DNA of 64,000 bases from Sycobia sp. Sy_11 (taxonomy: Eukaryota > Arthropoda > Insecta > Hymenoptera > Epichrysomallidae). The notes beneath the pieces were generated by a model. The model had not been told where the DNA came from. It worked only from the letters and a program-made list of their open reading frames with translations, and searched no databases. Below, one piece after another: positions 23,453 through 32,740 of this stretch (position 1 is its first letter; every line of letters begins with the position of its first letter). The position numbers and the translations under genes are program-made. The DNA is taken from the NCBI GenBank assembly GCA_018907035.1, contig JACCIC010000216.1:696501-760500 (forward strand). The letters run 5' to 3'.

Positions 23453-23460
<8 letters not shown>
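23030..23460 (-). repeat. Right arm of the long inverted repeat (partner 19190-19625)
   Basis: Reverse complement of the left arm over its whole length, with scattered substitutions and small indels. The (TA)n tract at 23457-23500 adjoins it on the outside. Confidence 0.8.
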
Positions 23461-23501
<41 letters not shown>

Positions 23502-23504
<3 letters not shown>

Positions 23505-23697
23505 GTAGAACAATATAAAAGAAGAATTTTTCGAGGATAAATGATAACTGATGGGTAAAACTACAGTGAAAGCACGCACTTTTGAGTGCATTTTTACTCA
23601 CAGTAAGTGCTTCAATTCCAGTTTTATCCATTAGTTACCATTTATGTATTTAATCGTATCTTTGAAAAATTCTTCTTTCCTGTTGTTCTGCATTGTA
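23502..23697. repeat. Imperfect palindrome, probable MITE
   Basis: The left half (AGAACAATATAAAAGAAGAA .. TGATAACTGATGGGTAAAAC .. GAAGCAC-like bases) folds back on the right half (GTGCTTCAATTCCAGTTTTA .. ACCATTTATG .. TTCTTCTTTCCTGTTGTTCT). About 13 unpaired bases lie on the right. The arms are about 90 bases. There is no coding content; the overlapping minus frame starting MDKTGIE is a by-product. Confidence 0.75.
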
Positions 23698-23808
23698 TAA
23701 AGGGGAGATCCAAAACTAACGGAAATCGGGCTGTCATGAGTAGAGAGGGTAGTAATAGTAATTCTTAGACCACGTATGCGTTAGGGAAACTATTGTAATG
23801 CTTAAGTC
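23698..23808 (+). mobile_element. Left end of a mariner-like element split by the Gypsy insertion
   Basis: The sequence starts TATAAAGGGGAGATCCAAAA, the counterpart of the right terminus near 28040-28050, whose reverse complement begins TATACAAGGGGAACCCAAAA. The Gypsy element at 23809-27480 separates the two ends and duplicates AGTC. Confidence 0.6.
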
Positions 23809-24500
23809 TGTTATAAGGTGGTGGAACGGCTCCGACCCCGATCCCTTAAACAGGATACGACCGCCGGTTCATAGGGAGGGGTAAGGAGGCAAGGGCACGG
23901 ACCCCGGAGAATGCCCTCGAAGGACTCGTCCTCCGACAATCCCCAGGCACGTCTCTCGACACGCCGGTGAGTCTCCGGAGGCCTTGGTCACCGCTCTTAG
24001 TCGGAGCTACTGAGTATCCACCCGTAACTCCTTTCGGAGAGGTGCCCTGCCCGGAGTCCACACCGCGAGGGGTGTCGGTCTGATCGGGACGGCTTTATAC
24101 CAAAATGGGATCGGACGCGGACGAGCCCGTGGGTGGGAGATTGGGGAAGGATCGCCCTGTCCCGTCGCGTCGGTGGGTCTCCGGAGGCCTTGGGCACGGC
24201 TCCTAGTAGGAGCTACTGGGCGCCATGCCCGTAACTCCTTTCGGAGGGGTGCCCTGCCCGGAGTCCACACCATGAACAACGTCCGTCTGATCCGGGTTTC
24301 CGGATCGGACCAAGACGCTGTCCGTGGACGAGAGGTCGAGGGGGGAGAGGAGGGGGGAGTGGGTGGCTCGCCCTGTCCCCTACGGACAGGACAGCCCTGA
24401 GAAGGGCCTATGGGCGAGACACGACCCGCAGGTGGGGGGGAAAGAAGGAGTGGGTGGCTCACCTCGTCTCCTACGCACGAGACAGTCCTGAAAAGGACCG
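23809..24500 (-). repeat. GC-rich 3' modules of the Gypsy element
   Basis: Reverse-complement counterpart of 13790-14360, plus a near-repeat of GTGTGGACTCCGGGCAGGGC followed by CGAAAGGAGTTACGGG. It ends in TTATAACA. The Arg/Pro-rich frame seen at 14377-15018 is missing here, because similarity ends at GGGATCGGGGTCGGAGCCG. Confidence 0.75.
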
Positions 24501-24504
24501 ATAA

Positions 24505-24790
24505 GGTAGAGTTTTATCACCTTAAAAGGGCCCTCCCATTTTGGTATAATGCCGGCGTGAAACCCCTCAGCTGCCTTCGGTAGGTAATGTGCCTTTAGGT
24601 AGACCATATCGCCGGGGCGATATGGAGGCTCAACGTTCTCTTCAGAGGCGTACCTAGCTTGGTACCCTTGTTGGTGCTCCCTGATCTCAGCTATTCTCCT
24701 TTTCGTTGCCGGAGAAGGCTCGGGAAATTCGAATTCCCAGTCGCCTGGTCGACGAAGGTCTCGTCCTGTAACTGCGCCTCCTGGCGTGTA
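24505..24790 (-). pseudogene. Gypsy integrase C-terminal fragment
   Basis: The minus-strand reading RRPGDWEFEFPEPSPATKRR, HQQGYQARYASEENVEPPYR, PGDMVYLKAHYLPKAAEGF and PKWEGPFKVIKLY is the GPF/Y-type integrase tail. It follows directly on the protease frame, so the RT, RNase H and integrase core are lost. Confidence 0.8.
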
Positions 24791-24857
24791 CCCTGTGTTA
24801 ACTATGTGTAAACCTCGGTCTCAATGGTTCTAATGATGTTATCGGCGTTTGCGTTGC

Positions 24858-25499
24858 CTAATGAGATGTCGATGGTTCGATAATACGAGCAGCTAGCATC
24901 TCCTGTATCTGTTGGTCGATCTCCAGTCTTTTCGCCTCCGTTTGTTTCGACGTTACCGTAATAGAGTGTTGGATGGTCTTAGTTTGCGGCAACTGTCCTT
25001 CCAACGAAGCGAAAACCTTTGCATGGTCCTGAGTGAGCTTTGCGAACTGTTTCGAGAAAGCTTCAGGAAAACTATGCTGGAGCTGTGGCACTTTGATGTT
25101 CCTGGTGAGTGCGTGAGGCGTCTCGCGAATAAAAGGCACTGTGATGCGCTTCTGGGCACCGACGTACAGAACCTTTCTGGTGAAATCGATGATGCCTCCC
25201 TCCTGATTCAGCCAGGGCAGTCCCAACAGCAGAGGTGTCCTTAAGGTTGGGGCGAATAGGACTGTGGCCGTGAACTGTTTTTCCTGGATTTTGAACAGTA
25301 TCTTGGCTTCCCCGATGACTGCCATTGTAGAGCCGTTAGCCGCGAGATGAGTGACGAGCGCCCGTGAGGTGACGGGAACGTTCGTTGGCAGACTCGTTCG
25401 GCTGATGAAGTTCTGAGAAGCAGCAGAGTCGATGACGGCCGACAGATTCTTGTCGTATAATGTCGTGTACACCTTGGGGAGCTGGTGGGCATCAGTCAT
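24858..25499 (-). CDS. Gypsy protease and start of reverse transcriptase (truncated pol)
   Basis: A 213-residue frame. The aspartic protease site is LSAVIDSAASQNFIS, with the expected flap and LLLGLPWL. The usual Gly after the catalytic Asp-Ser is Ala here (DSAAS versus the common DSGAS/DTGA). The C-terminal part reaches the start of RT (EMLAARIIEPSTSH) and then stops at the internal deletion. The ATG is only a few bases beyond the gag stop, so pol was probably expressed by frameshift or reinitiation. Confidence 0.75.
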   Translation of the reverse strand: MTDAHQLPKVYTTLYDKNLSAVIDSAASQNFISRTSLPTNVPVTSRALVTHLAANGSTMAVIGEAKILFKIQEKQFTATVLFAPTLRTPLLLGLPWLNQEGGIIDFTRKVLYVGAQKRITVPFIRETPHALTRNIKVPQLQHSFPEAFSKQFAKLTQDHAKVFASLEGQLPQTKTIQHSITVTSKQTEAKRLEIDQQIQEMLAARIIEPSTSH

Positions 25500-25507
25500 G
25501 ATGCTAT

Positions 25508-26597
25508 TTATTGCCGGAGTTCGTCGGTTCCGGCGGCTGGGCCCGGTGTGCCCGCCGCCGCTCCCCAGTTTTCCGACTTACGGTTTTTCTCTTTCAATAC
25601 TGGGCAATCCCGATGGAAGTGATACCCCGGGCAATGCCAGAATTTCGGACTATCGCTCGAGCCTGTCCGCTTTGCAGCCTTTGGCTTTTCTTCCGTTTTC
25701 TCCTTCTTCTTCTGTGTCCCACCACGTTCTTCGTCATCGTCTTTTTCGGCTTGTAGTGCCTTTGACAGAAGTTCCGAGAAATCTGCGATGGTATGCGATC
25801 GCAGAACCTTTTTTAAGCCCGGGAAGTAGAAGGTTCAGTAACGTACCGACCCTCGTGCTCTCGGGTTGCTCAGGCCGCAAACGCTGGTACAGCATATACT
25901 TATGCTGCAGGAATGGTCCAACTGGCTCCTTCTCCTTTTGACGCGTCCCGTACAGTTGAGCCACCAACTCGTCCTTGATAGATTGACTGTTGAACTTATT
26001 GTTCAACAATTCTCAGAAGCGAGGCCAATCGACGCCCATGGTCTTGTAGCACAGCCACCATTTCTCAGGGTCTCCTTTTAGACCTTTCTCCAACACTCGG
26101 ACCCGCTGTTGTTCTGGCAGTGTAAAAGCCTCTATGTACTCCTCGCATATTTCCAAATATACTGCGGGATCTTCGTGGTCTCGTCCGTGGTATTCCGGGA
26201 GCGCAGGCCTATGTCCCAATAACGCCTGGGTAAACGCTTCCCAGTTTTGAAGCGCGGGCGGCATTCGACGGCCTCTGTTCTCCGTCTCCAACTCCATTTT
26301 ACTATCGTTCATCGTGTCGGAACTGAAAGACGGCTCCGTCTGTTTTTCTGCAGCTAAAGCTCGCTTCACTCTTGTAGGCGTAAAAATTGACCTTGGTGGT
26401 TCCGTTTGGGTAGCTGTAGAAACTCTTCTCAGAGGTTCAGATCTTCGTTGCGTAGTGGTAATCCGCGTCTGGGTAGCGGTAGTCGCTCGATGCTCCTCTG
26501 GCTGCGTCTGTACGCCGACTGACGGTTGATGCTTCCTGCTTCGCTTTATAATTCGGAACAGGCGCTGCGTTTCTTCTCCCTGTGTTTCTTCGGTCAT
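25508..26597 (-). pseudogene. Gypsy gag (one stop and one frameshift)
   Basis: The start is taken at the ATG at 26597 (MTEETQGEE), because the earlier in-frame methionine lies in the LTR. Capsid-like segments are PEYHGRDHEDPAVYLEICEE, KWWLCYKTMGVDWPRF, then after a TGA at about 26014 ELLNNKFNSQSIKDELVAQL. A frame change near 25807 in an A-run leads to LRSHTIADFSELLSKALQAE and a degenerate zinc knuckle (FWHCPGYHFHRDCPV, lacking the first Cys). The frame ends at TAA 25508-25510. Confidence 0.75.
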
Positions 26598-26734
26598 GGG
26601 CACCACTGGGTTTTGTGTCACTCCCAGAAGTGATTGAGATGCGTTTCCGTGGTGGGGAGGAAGGATCCTCCATTTGCTGCGGCTAGTCCAGTCTTGTGGA
26701 TAAGTCCACGCTTCAGCGCAGAAGTTAAGAACTT

Positions 26735-26752
26735 GCCCCACGTTGGGCGCCA
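26735..26752 (-). promoter_or_regulatory. Primer-binding site complementary to tRNA-Lys
   Basis: TGGCGCCCAACGTGGGGC on the minus strand, two bases inside the LTR edge. This is the known tRNA-Lys(1,2)-type primer site used by several retroelements. Confidence 0.85.
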
Positions 26753-26755
26753 ATT

Positions 26756-26999
26756 TGTTATAACCAGCGGGGAAGGAGGGAAGGGGGGAAGGGGTAAGGT
26801 CAGCTTGGGCCAAAGGCCCAAGCTGTACTGACCTCCGCCGGCCTTGTTCTTGACGAGCTGCGGCGGCCCTCGTTGCTGCGGCGACGCGGCTCGGTCACCA
26901 CTCTCTCGAGCCGCCGCAGGCGGTACGCGCGGGTGTGCGCGGCGGGGGCGGCCTGCTCCACTGTTATTGGAGCGGTGGCGCGCGGCGGCGCTGCAGCTC

Positions 27000-27042
<43 letters not shown>

Positions 27043-27480
27043 TACTATTGGCGGCGCGCGGCGGCGCTGCAGCTCCCTCTCTGTCTCTCTCTCGATGCCA
27101 TTACTTGTGCGGCGGCGCTGCTCCACTCTCCTTTTGGAGCCGTATGCGGCGCGGGGGAGCTTCGCTCCTCCGGTGTGATGGAGTCCGGGACGGGTTTTGT
27201 AGGGTGAATGACAAGACGTCGGATAAAGTTCAGTCGGTTTATTTTTCCTGGGATTGGCCGTCGGACCCCGCTCCCTCTTTGTCTTTCCATCCCGAAAATC
27301 CTCTCTTTTATATCAACTGCCCTTGCGACTCCGTTGGCGCCGTAAGGCTCCGCTGGTGGTCGCAAGCGCTGATTCGCCCGGAATCGCCGCGGCGGAGAGA
27401 GGGGGTACGGGAATGCTTTCCGTATTCTAACGGAAGCGCGCACGCAAGACGCTAGGGAGTCTATGCGTCGGCATATAACA
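26756..27480 (-). repeat. 5' LTR of the Gypsy element
   Basis: A 725-bp segment with TGTTATA...TATAACA ends. It holds the TATAAAAG box (27305-27312 on the plus strand as CTTTTATA), a GC-rich part and a CT/GA microsatellite at about 27003-27040. It matches 13259-13783 closely. Confidence 0.85.
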
Positions 27481-28050
27481 AGTCTACTTATGGAGATGGT
27501 GACAAAACGTGATAAAATCAATGCTCTCATACGTGAAGACTGTCGGCAAACCATTAATCTACTCAGTGAGATGAGTGGATTATCATGGAGTTCAGGTTAA
27601 AAGATATTATCTGAAAATTGGTACATTGAAATAGTTCCAGCCGAATTGGTCCCTCGTCTTCTCGCAGGCGAATAAAGAGAGCGAATAGTACGCTCTCTCC
27701 GTAAAGCAGTTTTTTACCAAACACGGCATGACACAATTCGTTCACCCCCCCCCCCCCCAATCATCGGATCTGGCCCCCTGTGATTTCTTTTTGTTCCTCA
27801 GACTTAAAAAGAACGTACTAGGAAAGTATTTCATCACTGTCGAGGAGATAAAACAAAAATTCTAGGAAGGGCTGAAGAACATCCCGATAAATGAATTAAA
27901 AAAATGTTTTAAACAATCAAAATATCATTTGCAGAAGTGCATTGTATTCAAGAGAGAATACTTTGAAGGAAATAAAAATTTGATTCAAAAATATTAATAA
28001 ATAAAGAAGCTAGAACGAATTTTTCATTTTTTTGGGTTCCCCTTGTATAA
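27481..28050 (+). pseudogene. Mariner-like transposase remnant, right part
   Basis: Fragments in order: DKINALIREDCRQTINLLSE (helix-turn-helix part), VPAELVPRLLAGE, a poly-C run at about 27744-27758, then SDLAPCDFFLFLRLKKNVLG, VEEIKQKF, NIPINELKKCFKQSKYH and REYFEGNKNLI. These match the catalytic end of Tc1/mariner transposases of the PCDFFLF type. Frames are broken and the first two catalytic Asp segments are gone. The right terminus ends near 28050. Confidence 0.65.
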
Positions 28051-28054
28051 GTTC

Positions 28055-28489
28055 ACTTTCAATAATTTTAAGGATTGCAATAATTACAAATGTATCTCTG
28101 CTAAAACAATCAAAATTAATTTCGCATAACAACACTCTTTTCTTACAAGTTAGGGTGTCTAGCGTTGCCACATCCAGACGAATTGCTACAGAGGAAGTTC
28201 ACTACACGTTAGAGTATATTCAAACTAATCCTTTAAACTAATTTGTTGCTGGCTTCCAAACTATAAGAGTCTATCTTCGTTAGTTACAGTATGCAGTCCA
28301 TAAGGATTGCTTATCTGCCTCCGAAATATTCGATTACAATAAATATTTAAAGAATGTTTTAGACTTATGAATTTTATCAATTATTATTGATATGTTTATA
28401 TAATTAATATATCTAATAATATTTTAGAAAACTGAGCAGAAAAAGGCATTTACATATTTTTAAATGATTGGAAATCATATAATATCATA

Positions 28490-28490
<1 letters not shown>
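28055..28490. other. Spacer, nothing recognised
   Basis: AT-rich DNA between the mariner remnant and the next dispersed repeat. No feature is supported. Confidence 0.4.

Positions 28491-28496
<6 letters not shown>

Positions 28497-28528
<32 letters not shown>
28497..28528. repeat. (TA)n microsatellite
   Basis: TA run at the start of dispersed repeat A. Confidence 0.9.
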
Positions 28529-28529
<1 letters not shown>

Positions 28530-28760
28530 TAATTTATAAAGACAAAGCGTGTTTTTGTTTGTACACGATAACCGAAAAAACTACTGAACCGATTGTTCTT
28601 AAATTTGACATATAGATTCTATATTATCTTGGGAAGGACATAGGCTACGTTTTTTATTGAAAATCATTTTACTTTCCTCAATAAATTAAGTTTAATGGTT
28701 TCAACCATCAGTTTCACCAGCGGCCACTTATATGACAAACATCAACTCAAAGTAGTATGG
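28529..28760 (+). repeat. Dispersed repeat A, copy 1
   Basis: Starts ACTAATTTATAAAGACAAAG and includes ATAACCGAAAAAACTA, TTGACATATAGATTCTATAT and CAGTTTCACCAGCGGCCACT. A second copy in the same orientation is at 33107-33400. The wording resembles flanks of Helitron-type elements common in insects, but no Rep/helicase is present. Confidence 0.75.
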
Positions 28761-28788
28761 TATTTAATTGAAAAAATGGAAGTATACG

Positions 28789-28821
<33 letters not shown>

Positions 28822-28825
<4 letters not shown>

Positions 28826-30102
28826 GAGTGTGAATAAGTCTTTCCCGTTTTTTGTAAGAGATGGCGCCACCAATACTGTGCGAGTATTCAATGGTTACAT
28901 ATGTCATAATCAAAGCTTATTCATATGTCAACAATTCCATACTAACACATTAGTTAAAATTTTTTCGCATCATAAATTTTTGATATCGTGAAAATGTCGA
29001 AATTTGAGCCGAGTCGACGTCATTTGCGGGAAGTTTCACTTTATTGGTTCAATTTGAAGAAATCTGCTGCCGAGACGCATCGATTGCTTCAGGAGGCTTA
29101 TGGAGAAGGTTGTGTCGATGATTCAAGTGTTCGCGGATGGTTTCGACGCTTCAAAAGCGGTGATTTCGACGTGGAAGACAAGGAGTGTTCCGGGCGGCCG
29201 CAAATCTTTGAAGATCGAGAATTGGCGACTTTGCTTGATGAAGATTCTTGTCAAACGCAAGAAGAACTTGCTGAAGCATTGGGAGTTGACCGAACAACCA
29301 TTTCCAAGCGTTTGAAAGCCATGGGAATGATCCAAAAGCAAGGAAATTGGGTGCCGTACGAACTGAAGCTGAGAGACGTCGAACGGCGTTTTTTCACTTG
29401 CGAACAGCTGCTTCAGCGACATAAAAGAAAGGGTTTTCTGCATTGTATCGTGACTGGCGATGAAAAGTGTATACGTTACGATAATCCGAAGCGAAGAAAA
29501 TCATGGGGACTACCCGGCCATGCATCATCATCGACGGCCAAGCCAAATATTCATGGCGCCAAGCTCATGCTCTGTATATGGTGGGACCAGCTAGGTGTGG
29601 TTTACTATGAGCTTCTGAAACCGAATGAAAGGATCACAGGCGAGGTCTATCGACGACAATTGATGCGTTTGAGCCGCGCACTGCGAGAAAAACGGCCACA
29701 ATACTCCGACAGGCACGACAAAGTTATTTTGCAACATGACAATGCTCGCCCACATGTTGCACCGCCGGTGAAAACATACTTAGAAACGCTCAAATGGGAA
29801 GTCCTACCCCACCCGCCGTATAGTCCAGACGTTGCTCCGTCTGATTACCATCTCTTCAGATCGATGACGCATGGCCTGGCTGACCAGCACTTCCATTCCT
29901 ACGAGGAAGCCAAAAAATGGGTGGATGACTGGATAGAGGCCAAACCGGTCGAATTTTTTCGCAACGGGATTCGTATGTTGCCAGAAAGATGGGAAAAGTT
30001 GTAGCTAGCGATGGCCAATACTTTCAATAATTCATTTGTAACCATTTTTTCACAATAAAGGCTCAAAATTTGAAAAAAAACGGGAAAGACTTATTCACAT
30101 AC

Positions 30103-30105
<3 letters not shown>
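28822..30105 (+). mobile_element. Mariner transposon, nearly intact
   Basis: The terminal inverted repeats are about 30 bp and share TGTGAATAAGTCTTTCCCGT (left end at 28822, right end at 30105). The element sits in a (TA)n tract, so the TA target duplication cannot be told apart from its surroundings. It contains one full transposase frame. Confidence 0.92.
28994..30004 (+). CDS. Mariner transposase, DD34D, mauritiana-like
   Basis: ATG is at 28994; an upstream in-frame GTG at 28988 is not a eukaryotic start. The 336-residue protein has the N-terminal paired HTH region, the WVPYEL linker, and the DD34D triad: D in VTGDEK (about residue 156), D in LQHDNARPH (about 249) and D in YSPDVAPSDYHLF (about 284), with 34 residues between the last two. 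It catalyses cut-and-paste transposition at TA. The reading ends WEKL-stop; a one-base loss in the A-run near 29995 removes about nine terminal residues (the VASDGQYF segment lies in the next frame). It may retain partial function. Confidence 0.93.
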   Translation: MSKFEPSRRHLREVSLYWFNLKKSAAETHRLLQEAYGEGCVDDSSVRGWFRRFKSGDFDVEDKECSGRPQIFEDRELATLLDEDSCQTQEELAEALGVDRTTISKRLKAMGMIQKQGNWVPYELKLRDVERRFFTCEQLLQRHKRKGFLHCIVTGDEKCIRYDNPKRRKSWGLPGHASSSTAKPNIHGAKLMLCIWWDQLGVVYYELLKPNERITGEVYRRQLMRLSRALREKRPQYSDRHDKVILQHDNARPHVAPPVKTYLETLKWEVLPHPPYSPDVAPSDYHLFRSMTHGLADQHFHSYEEAKKWVDDWIEAKPVEFFRNGIRMLPERWEKL

Positions 30106-30156
<51 letters not shown>

Positions 30157-30844
30157 CTACAGTTTCTACTGAGAAATATTGTATTGGTGTGTACGGGCAG
30201 TTGATTACGATATTCCGTTGCCTCAAGACGATTTTTATAGGCAGTGGTGTGTTCGGATGATAGAATGCGATGTCCAGGTGTCTCTGAGCGATTTCTACGG
30301 CGAATATTGTATTTAGTTAATAGAAAACGAGATCCAGATATGAGGAAATTAACTTCTATGAGAATATTCGTATTGGGACGGTAAAATACGATATCTAGGT
30401 CTTGTATTGTGTTGTATTTAGTCGTTAGGAAGCGATGCAAGCTTTCTCGGGAGGACTTCTACTGGGACTATCGTGTTTAGTTGGTAGGAAATAATGTTTA
30501 CGTATGTCGGAACGACTTCTACGGGGAGTTTCGTGTATAGTTTATGGGAAACAATGTTCAGGTATGTCAGTACGACTTCTATGAAGAGATTCGTATTCTA
30601 TCATTCGAACACGCACATTTTCAGTAGGAGTCGTCCGGGATACCTGGACATTGTATTCTACCTCTCAAATACAAAAATCTCTGTTGCTGTCCTTCCGAGA
30701 CACTTTCTTTTTTATTTTATTCTATTTTTATTTTATGTCTAGACAAACTGAACATGATTCTCTCTGTAAACGTCGCACTATGGTACAGAATAGGCCAAAA
30801 CGCGCGCATGAGGCTAAAACTTTTTTCTTCGATTTTTAATGTTC

Positions 30845-31960
30845 TATGCATATATATTGTTAAATTATGGTCTGTAGAACTTTAATATATTAAAATTTCT
30901 TAAAAAAAATTTATTTAACAATAATTATACAACGTTATAGCAGATATATATTATAATGTCCTTTTTAATAATTAATTAAATGCTTAATTGTTAATAATAA
31001 AAAAAAACTTTAACCCTGTAAAATGTTTTTATTTTAAGTGAGGAATATAATGCATATGCAAAAGGTTATATCATTTATGTTTAAACTTTTTTTTATTTAC
31101 TTTAAACATTTATAATATTAACAATTGCATAACAAAAACGGGTACCTTGGGTCAATATGGAGACAGTACCAATTTAAAGCTTTATGTATATATTATATTT
31201 GCTGAAAGTTTTAGCTGCTAATACGTGCTAATGGAAGAGATATGTAATAATAAATAAATAAACTATAGGTACGGATTGTGTATTACGTACATATGCGCGC
31301 TAGCTACATATTTGCAAATAGCTAATGATTCTGTTGTAACTTAAATTTAATTAAATAAATAAAATTAAAAAATACTTTATTGATAAAATGAACAATTTGG
31401 CATTGAATAATTATTAATTATAACTTTATTTATTGATAGTTATTATAATGTTTAAGAGGACATAAAATGAACAGAATAACATTTAAAAACTTCGATACAA
31501 ATTAGCATTTACAAATATATTTTAAGTCAATTATATTAAATTTACATATTTAGTTATTGCATGCTTAGTTATATTAATAATAATAATATATTAAATTTTG
31601 ATCAATTTAACAAAATTTTAACATGAATGTCTATGCTCCCTACGGCACGACACGGCACTATGAAGGCTATTTTATAACATACAATCAGCTTAAATTTAAA
31701 TCAGAATGAATTTTATATTTTATTATTCGTGTAGATATTAAATTCAATCTGGTTTTAAAATGAAAAATGGTTGAAAAACCTTGCAACAGCTGCAACAACG
31801 AAGATTGCAGTTTCTGCATTACAATATACGGGTATATGTGCTTGTTTAAGATAATAAACCAATACAAAAGATTTTAAGAGCAATTCTATACAATCCTGTG
31901 TTTATGAAGGTTGTTCTCGTAAACATTTAATTGACATGTTATTGTCATATTATTGTCATA
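30845..31960. other. AT-rich spacer, nothing recognised
   Basis: No coding or repeat feature is supported over this stretch. Confidence 0.4.
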
Positions 31961-31967
31961 TTTTAGG

Positions 31968-32740
31968 TTTTGGATCAACTAATGATGGCAATACTGCACG
32001 ACGATTTTTTGAAAATTACAAGGTAGTTTCAGAAATAACTGCTGTTAATTACCAATTCATTTATAAATTTGATATAATATTAATAGTTATAAATTCATCG
32101 TATAATATAGATTCAGAAAAATGTAAATATATACTTCAAAAGTCTTAGAAATTATGAAAAATGATTATGATTGGTGGTCAATGTCGCCTACTGTGCACAA
32201 AATTTTAATTCACGGACATGATATAATCAACCATGCTATTTCACCTCTTGGTAAGTAGATTAGTTCACCACGTGAGGCTTTATATAATTAAAGTTCTCTT
32301 ATATTTCAATAAATTATCTATTATAATGGTATAACTATTTATTTATTTGTGTGTGTGTGTTTTTGACAAATAAATTATATATACATTATACTATACATCA
32401 ACATACATACTTCAAGTCAACTATTCGAGGAAGCTCAAGAGCACCGTAATAAAGACTTTAAGAATTTCAAAAGCAAGTTCTCGAGAAGAAATTCGAGAAA
32501 AAACAATTTGCACGATATTTTTAATAGATTTCTAATAACTTCCGATCCATATATTTCAAATTTAAGAGAAAAAACAAAATTTCAAGTTAAAAAAAAACAG
32601 CGATTACTGGAAGAAGCAATAGAATTAATTAGATATTATACTGAAGCAAATAATATATCATATATAAATGCAATTGATAGTGAAGATGAAATTATTTTAA
32701 AAAATGCATACAATTTGTACAAATTTTCATTTTATTAAAA
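31968..32740 (+). pseudogene. Frameshifted conserved TE-associated protein (GSTNDGNTARRFF type)
   Basis: The first part (31968 to about 32253) reads GFGSTNDGNTARRFFENYKV and VSEITAVN, then after a frame change near 32125 MSPTVHKILIHGHDIINHAI, ending at SPLG before GTAAGT. The second part (about 32415-32740) reads QLFEEAQEHRNKDFKNFKSK, FSRRNSRKNNLHDIFNRFLI and SDPYISNL. This pattern occurs in many uncharacterised insect proteins tied to repeats; I recall the pattern but not a function. One frameshift and a possible intron separate the parts. Confidence 0.55.

Larger units (their letters stand above)
23809..27480 (-). mobile_element. Gypsy-family LTR element with AGTC target duplication, pol deleted
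   Basis: The element begins TGTTATAA at 23809 and ends TATAACA at 27480; AGTC is found at both 23805-23808 and 27481-27484. Minus-strand order is LTR, lysine-tRNA type primer-binding site, gag, protease, an abrupt jump to the integrase C-terminus, then GC-rich modules. RT, RNase H and most of integrase are deleted. The target duplication shows that this rearranged form integrated as a unit, or was deleted afterwards without losing its ends. Confidence 0.85.
28760..30840 (-). mobile_element. Foldback-like element, copy 2, interrupted by a mariner
   Basis: Reverse-complement relative of copy 1. The minisatellite arm is at 30165-30597, the polarity switch near 30597 (ATTCTATCATTCGAACAC), and the opposite short arm to about 30815. 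The outer flank GGTATTTAATTG...TATACGAAATA lies at 28765-28792, on the far side of the mariner. The mariner therefore landed in the (TA)n tract between the arm and its flank. The switch junction is the same as in copy 1. Confidence 0.7.

Noticed and set aside
26844..27455. 203-residue plus-strand frame across the LTR
   Set aside because: Antisense of the Gypsy LTR, rich in Ser-Leu from a CT microsatellite.
28988..28993. GTG at 28988 as the mariner start
   Set aside because: A eukaryotic transposase would start at the ATG at 28994, which also fits the usual mariner N-terminus.
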